Shown here: positions 61,535 to 64,000 of the stretch, piece by piece
Layout: the number at the start of each line of letters is the position of its first letter
How positions within the stretch are numbered: position 1 is the first letter of the stretch
Assembly (NCBI GenBank): GCA_033763655.1
Contig: JANRKD010000007.1
Location: 1 to 64,000 of the forward strand
Origin: QFOX01 sp033763655
GTDB lineage: Bacteria > Pseudomonadota > Alphaproteobacteria > Rickettsiales > UBA3002
Direction of reading: 5' to 3'
DNA: 64,000 nucleotides
Notes under the pieces: generated by a model
The model's database searches: none
What the model was told of the DNA's origin: nothing
Seen by the model: only the letters and a program-made list of their open reading frames with translations
Translations under genes and position numbers: made by a program

Positions 61535-63394
61535 TCAAGCGACTTGTTGGCGTCTTTTCATGTGGGTCATGAGGGCGACGATGGCCGCAGGGGTCACGCC
61601 GGGGATACGGCTGGCCGCACCCAGCGTCGGCGGTTTGGCGAGTTTAAGCTTCTGGCGGATTTCATTCGAGAGTGAACCGACCGAATCATAGTCCAGCCCG
61701 TCGGGTAGGCGTAATTGTTCATCCAGCCTGAAAAGATCAATATCGGCCTGTTGCCGCGCCAGGTAGGAGCGGTAGACCGAGTCAATCTCAATTTGCTCGC
61801 GAATATCGGCGCGAAATGTTGTTAATTGCGGCCAAATATCGGCAAGCTGCTCGAAGGTTATTTCCGGGTAAGCCAGCAAATCCAGAATGGAGCGTTTGAC
61901 CCCATCCTGATTAATCTTCAACCCCAGCGCCACCGCTTTGTTGGGCGAAATTGTTTCACGTGAAACAATTTGCCGCGCGTCGTCGAGCAGCCGATGTTTC
62001 ACGTGAAACATTTCGGCGCGGGGAGGGCGGATACAGCCTAGCGCCAACCCCAGCGGGGTCAGGCGCAGATCGGCATTATCCGGGCGCAGGCTCAGGCGGT
62101 ATTCCGAGCGCGAGGTAAACATGCGGTAAGGCTCCTGCGTGCCGAGCGTGGTCAGATCATCAATCATTACCCCGATATAGCCTTGCGAACGATCCATCGT
62201 GAACGGCGCGCGGCCAAGGGCGGCGAGGGCGGCATTCAGACCCGCCATCAGCCCCTGGCCCCCAGCTTCTTCGTATCCGGTGGTGCCGTTAATCTGTCCG
62301 GCGAGGTAGAGGCCCGCGACTTTTTTCGCCTCAAGCGTCGGCTTCAATTCACGCGGGTCCACATAATCATATTCAATAGCATAGCCGGGACGAATGATAC
62401 GCGCGTTCTCAAGCCCGGGAATGGTGGCAATCAGCGCCCGCTGCACCTCTTCCGGGAGTGAGGTCGAGATGCCGTTCGGGTAGACCGTGCTGTCGTTGAG
62501 TCCTTCGGGTTCAAGGAAAATCTGATGGCGCGGGCGATCCGAAAACCGGGTAATTTTATCCTCAATCGACGGGCAGTAACGTGGCCCGCTGGATTGAATC
62601 TGCCCCGAATACATCGGCGAGCGATGCAGATTCTCGCGGATGATTGCGTGCGTCTTTTCCGTGGTATGGGTGATGTAGCAGGTAATTTGCGGCACCGTCA
62701 CGTTTTCGGTCAGGTAGGAAAACGGCACCGGCGGATGATCGCCGGGTTGCGGGGTTAAATGCTGCCATTGAATCGTCGTGCCATCAAGCCGGGCAGGGGT
62801 GCCGGTTTTGAGGCGGCCCATGGTAAGGCCGAGCGCGCGGATGGATTCCGCCAGCGCCACTGACGGTTTCTCGCCGACCCGGCCAGCCGGGGTCTGCTGC
62901 TCGCCGCAATGGATGAGGCCGTTCAGGAACGTGCCGGTGGTCAGCACCACTGAAGTCGTGGTATAATGGCGGCCCGAGGCCCCAAGCACCGCCTTCACCC
63001 GGCCGTTTTCCATGAGAATATCGTCTGCCGCGTCTTCGATGATGGTCAGGGTTTCATAAGTCGCCAGCAGGGCCTGCACCGCCGCGCGGTAGAGGGTGCG
63101 GTCGGCCTGCGCGCGCGGGCCACGCACCGCCGGTCCTTTGCTGGCGTTGAGCATTTTATAGTGGATGCCGGCGCGGTCAATCGCCTGCCCCATGATGCCG
63201 TCGAGCGCGTCGATTTCGCGCACCAGCGTGCCTTTGGCAATGCCGCCAATCGCCGGGTTGCACGACATTTCACCGATGCTGGCCGCTTTGTGGGTCAACA
63301 GGCAGGCGCGGGCGCCAAGGCGTGCGGCGGCAGCGGCGGCTTCCGTGCCCGCATGCCCGCCGCCAATCACGATGACATCAAAATCCAGCGTCAT
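61535..63394 (-). CDS. mnmG: tRNA uridine-5-carboxymethylaminomethyl synthesis protein MnmG
   Basis: MnmG (GidA) with MnmE installs the cmnm5 group at wobble U34. The 619-residue FAD protein has DVIVIGGGHAGTEAA near the N-terminus, GEMSCNPAIGGIAKG, the TGTFLNGLIH segment, the NGTTGYEEAGGQGL motif and the C-terminal helical domain. The start is at 63394 with AAGGGA six bases upstream; the frame extends upstream through parS 5, giving a MFHVKH stretch, which is not used. Two parS sites lie inside the gene and are read as IVSRETI and MFHVKH in a surface-linker region. Confidence 0.96.
   Translation of the reverse strand: MTLDFDVIVIGGGHAGTEAAAAAARLGARACLLTHKAASIGEMSCNPAIGGIAKGTLVREIDALDGIMGQAIDRAGIHYKMLNASKGPAVRGPRAQADRTLYRAAVQALLATYETLTIIEDAADDILMENGRVKAVLGASGRHYTTTSVVLTTGTFLNGLIHCGEQQTPAGRVGEKPSVALAESIRALGLTMGRLKTGTPARLDGTTIQWQHLTPQPGDHPPVPFSYLTENVTVPQITCYITHTTEKTHAIIRENLHRSPMYSGQIQSSGPRYCPSIEDKITRFSDRPRHQIFLEPEGLNDSTVYPNGISTSLPEEVQRALIATIPGLENARIIRPGYAIEYDYVDPRELKPTLEAKKVAGLYLAGQINGTTGYEEAGGQGLMAGLNAALAALGRAPFTMDRSQGYIGVMIDDLTTLGTQEPYRMFTSRSEYRLSLRPDNADLRLTPLGLALGCIRPPRAEMFHVKHRLLDDARQIVSRETISPNKAVALGLKINQDGVKRSILDLLAYPEITFEQLADIWPQLTTFRADIREQIEIDSVYRSYLARQQADIDLFRLDEQLRLPDGLDYDSVGSLSNEIRQKLKLAKPPTLGAASRIPGVTPAAIVALMTHMKRRQQVA
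61952..61967. promoter_or_regulatory. parS site 3 (inside mnmG)
   Basis: Perfect TGTTTCACGTGAAACA in a 24-bp palindrome (61948-61971), translated as IVSRETI in MnmG. Confidence 0.92.
61995..62010. promoter_or_regulatory. parS site 4 (inside mnmG)
   Basis: Perfect TGTTTCACGTGAAACA, 43 bp from site 3 (start to start), translated as MFHVKH in MnmG. Confidence 0.92.
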
Positions 63395-63422
63395 AAATCC
63401 CTTGGTGTTTGCCTGCGAAAAA

Positions 63423-63438
63423 TGTTTCACGTGAAACA
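63423..63438. promoter_or_regulatory. parS site 5 (mnmE/mnmG gap)
   Basis: Perfect TGTTTCACGTGAAACA, 29 bp upstream of the mnmG start and 20 bp after the mnmE stop. Confidence 0.92.
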
Positions 63439-63458
63439 TTGCGGGCGTTTGTTTCTTG

Positions 63459-64000
63459 CTATTTGCCGATGCAGAATCTCGAAAAAACGAGGTCCAATAC
63501 ATCATCGACCCAGATTTTGCCAGTCATTTTGCCAATGGCTGCCGCCGCCATCCGCAAATCCTCACAGGCAAGCTCCAGCGCCCCTTCGGCCCGAAACCGT
63601 ACAAGAGCCTGCAACGCCTCGGTAAGCGCCGCACGGTGGCGGGCACGGGTAATCAGCGGTGAGGCGACTTTATCCATCCGTTGCTCAATCATCGCCTGCA
63701 ATGCTGCCAGAAATGCCTCCATCCCGGCCCCGGTCCGGGTTGAAACCGGCAACGCGGAAAAGGGCAGGACGGGCAGGGGGGCAAGGTCGGATTTGGTGGC
63801 CAGCACCAGGGTATTATTATCCATCTGCGCTTTTAATTCACTGCTTGATTCCGCTATCGTAGTGACCTCGCACAGCCGCAATGTAATCTCCGCATGCCGG
63901 GCACGCAGCAAGGCCCGGCGCATACCTTCCGCCTCGATCTGCGGGGCATGGGCACGCAGCCCCGCCGTATCGACGAGGGTGACCGCATACCCGGCAATTT
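63459..64000 (-). CDS. mnmE: tRNA modification GTPase MnmE, C-terminal part
   Basis: MnmE is the GTPase partner of MnmG in U34 modification. The gene enters from the window edge; about 180 C-terminal codons are present. The visible part starts within the G domain: AVTLVDTAGLR (G3), TKSDL in place of the usual NKxDL (G4), SALPVSTRTGAGM (G5), then the helical domain and the invariant C-terminal FCIGK, whose cysteine is conserved. It is followed by parS 5 and mnmG. Confidence 0.95.
   Translation of the reverse strand, partial: IAGYAVTLVDTAGLRAHAPQIEAEGMRRALLRARHAEITLRLCEVTTIAESSSELKAQMDNNTLVLATKSDLAPLPVLPFSALPVSTRTGAGMEAFLAALQAMIEQRMDKVASPLITRARHRAALTEALQALVRFRAEGALELACEDLRMAAAAIGKMTGKIWVDDVLDLVFSRFCIGK

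Noticed and set aside
1..64000. tRNA, rRNA, 6S RNA, SRP RNA and RNase P RNA genes, insertion sequences and prophage genes
   Set aside because: Scanning the gaps by eye found none; apart from tmRNA no structural RNA signature was evident, and no transposase or phage protein was recognised.

Overview
The window is GC-rich chromosomal DNA of a free-living, Gram-negative alphaproteobacterium; I cannot place it below class level. The class call rests on several signals: a circularly permuted two-piece tmRNA gene next to an alpha-type sspB, parS sites written into rsmG and mnmG, the order mnmE-mnmG-rsmG-parA-parB (usual near the origin), a petABC cytochrome bc1 operon, ThyX instead of ThyA, a 1580-residue NAD-glutamate dehydrogenase, and the lspA/DUF3035/M16/M16 block. 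No rRNA gene, tRNA gene, CRISPR array or transposase was seen.

Layout. 1-6003 (minus): a branched-chain amino acid cluster transcribed ilvB, small lipoprotein, ilvN, ilvC, four-helix-bundle gene, leuA, then an unknown gene cut by the window edge. 6055-12959: miaA and serB back to back with overlapping start codons, the membrane-protease set hflK-hflC-degP, mrp and sspB. 13088-13559: the ssrA locus with its own promoter. 13672-16167: a large protein I do not recognise, with glycine/alanine-rich hydrophobic stretches. 16278-20003: thyX, a UPF0114 membrane protein, tadA, ettA. 20128-24232: mlaC/mlaA, metF, motA/motB. 24382-30104: a class I amidotransferase-like hydrolase, rluB, rsmD, an unknown helical protein, hemW and an AmpG-like permease, with palindromic repeats between genes. 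30114-31611: an AT-richer patch with an AAA ATPase behind a perfect 19-bp inverted repeat and an entericidin-like lipoprotein. 31717-37105: hemF-trmL, petABC, uppP. 37124-45473: murJ, ribF, lspA, a DUF3035 lipoprotein, two M16 proteins, mutL. 45682-49883 (minus): a membrane protein, a nucleotide-sugar dehydratase/epimerase and purH. 49951-58999: gdhB, gshB, a BON lipoprotein, yraN, rsmI, and a divergent LpoA-like lipoprotein. 59037-64000 (minus): parB, parA, rsmG, mnmG and the 3' part of mnmE, with five perfect parS sites within 2 kb.

The most unusual points are: (1) the ssrA reading frame encodes a 22-residue tag that looks like two complete degradation tags joined in frame, each opening with the SspB-recognised ANDN motif, with sspB the next gene downstream; (2) the acetolactate synthase large subunit carries an N-terminal helix-turn-helix domain, and GTTTAG half-sites forming a 12-bp palindrome fill the short gap before its start codon; (3) a 47-residue lipoprotein gene sits between ilvB and ilvN, coupled to ilvN by a TGATG overlap; (4) hemF contains an in-frame insertion built of two hairpins; (5) a perfect inverted repeat covers the rluB start, and another lies upstream of the AAA ATPase.
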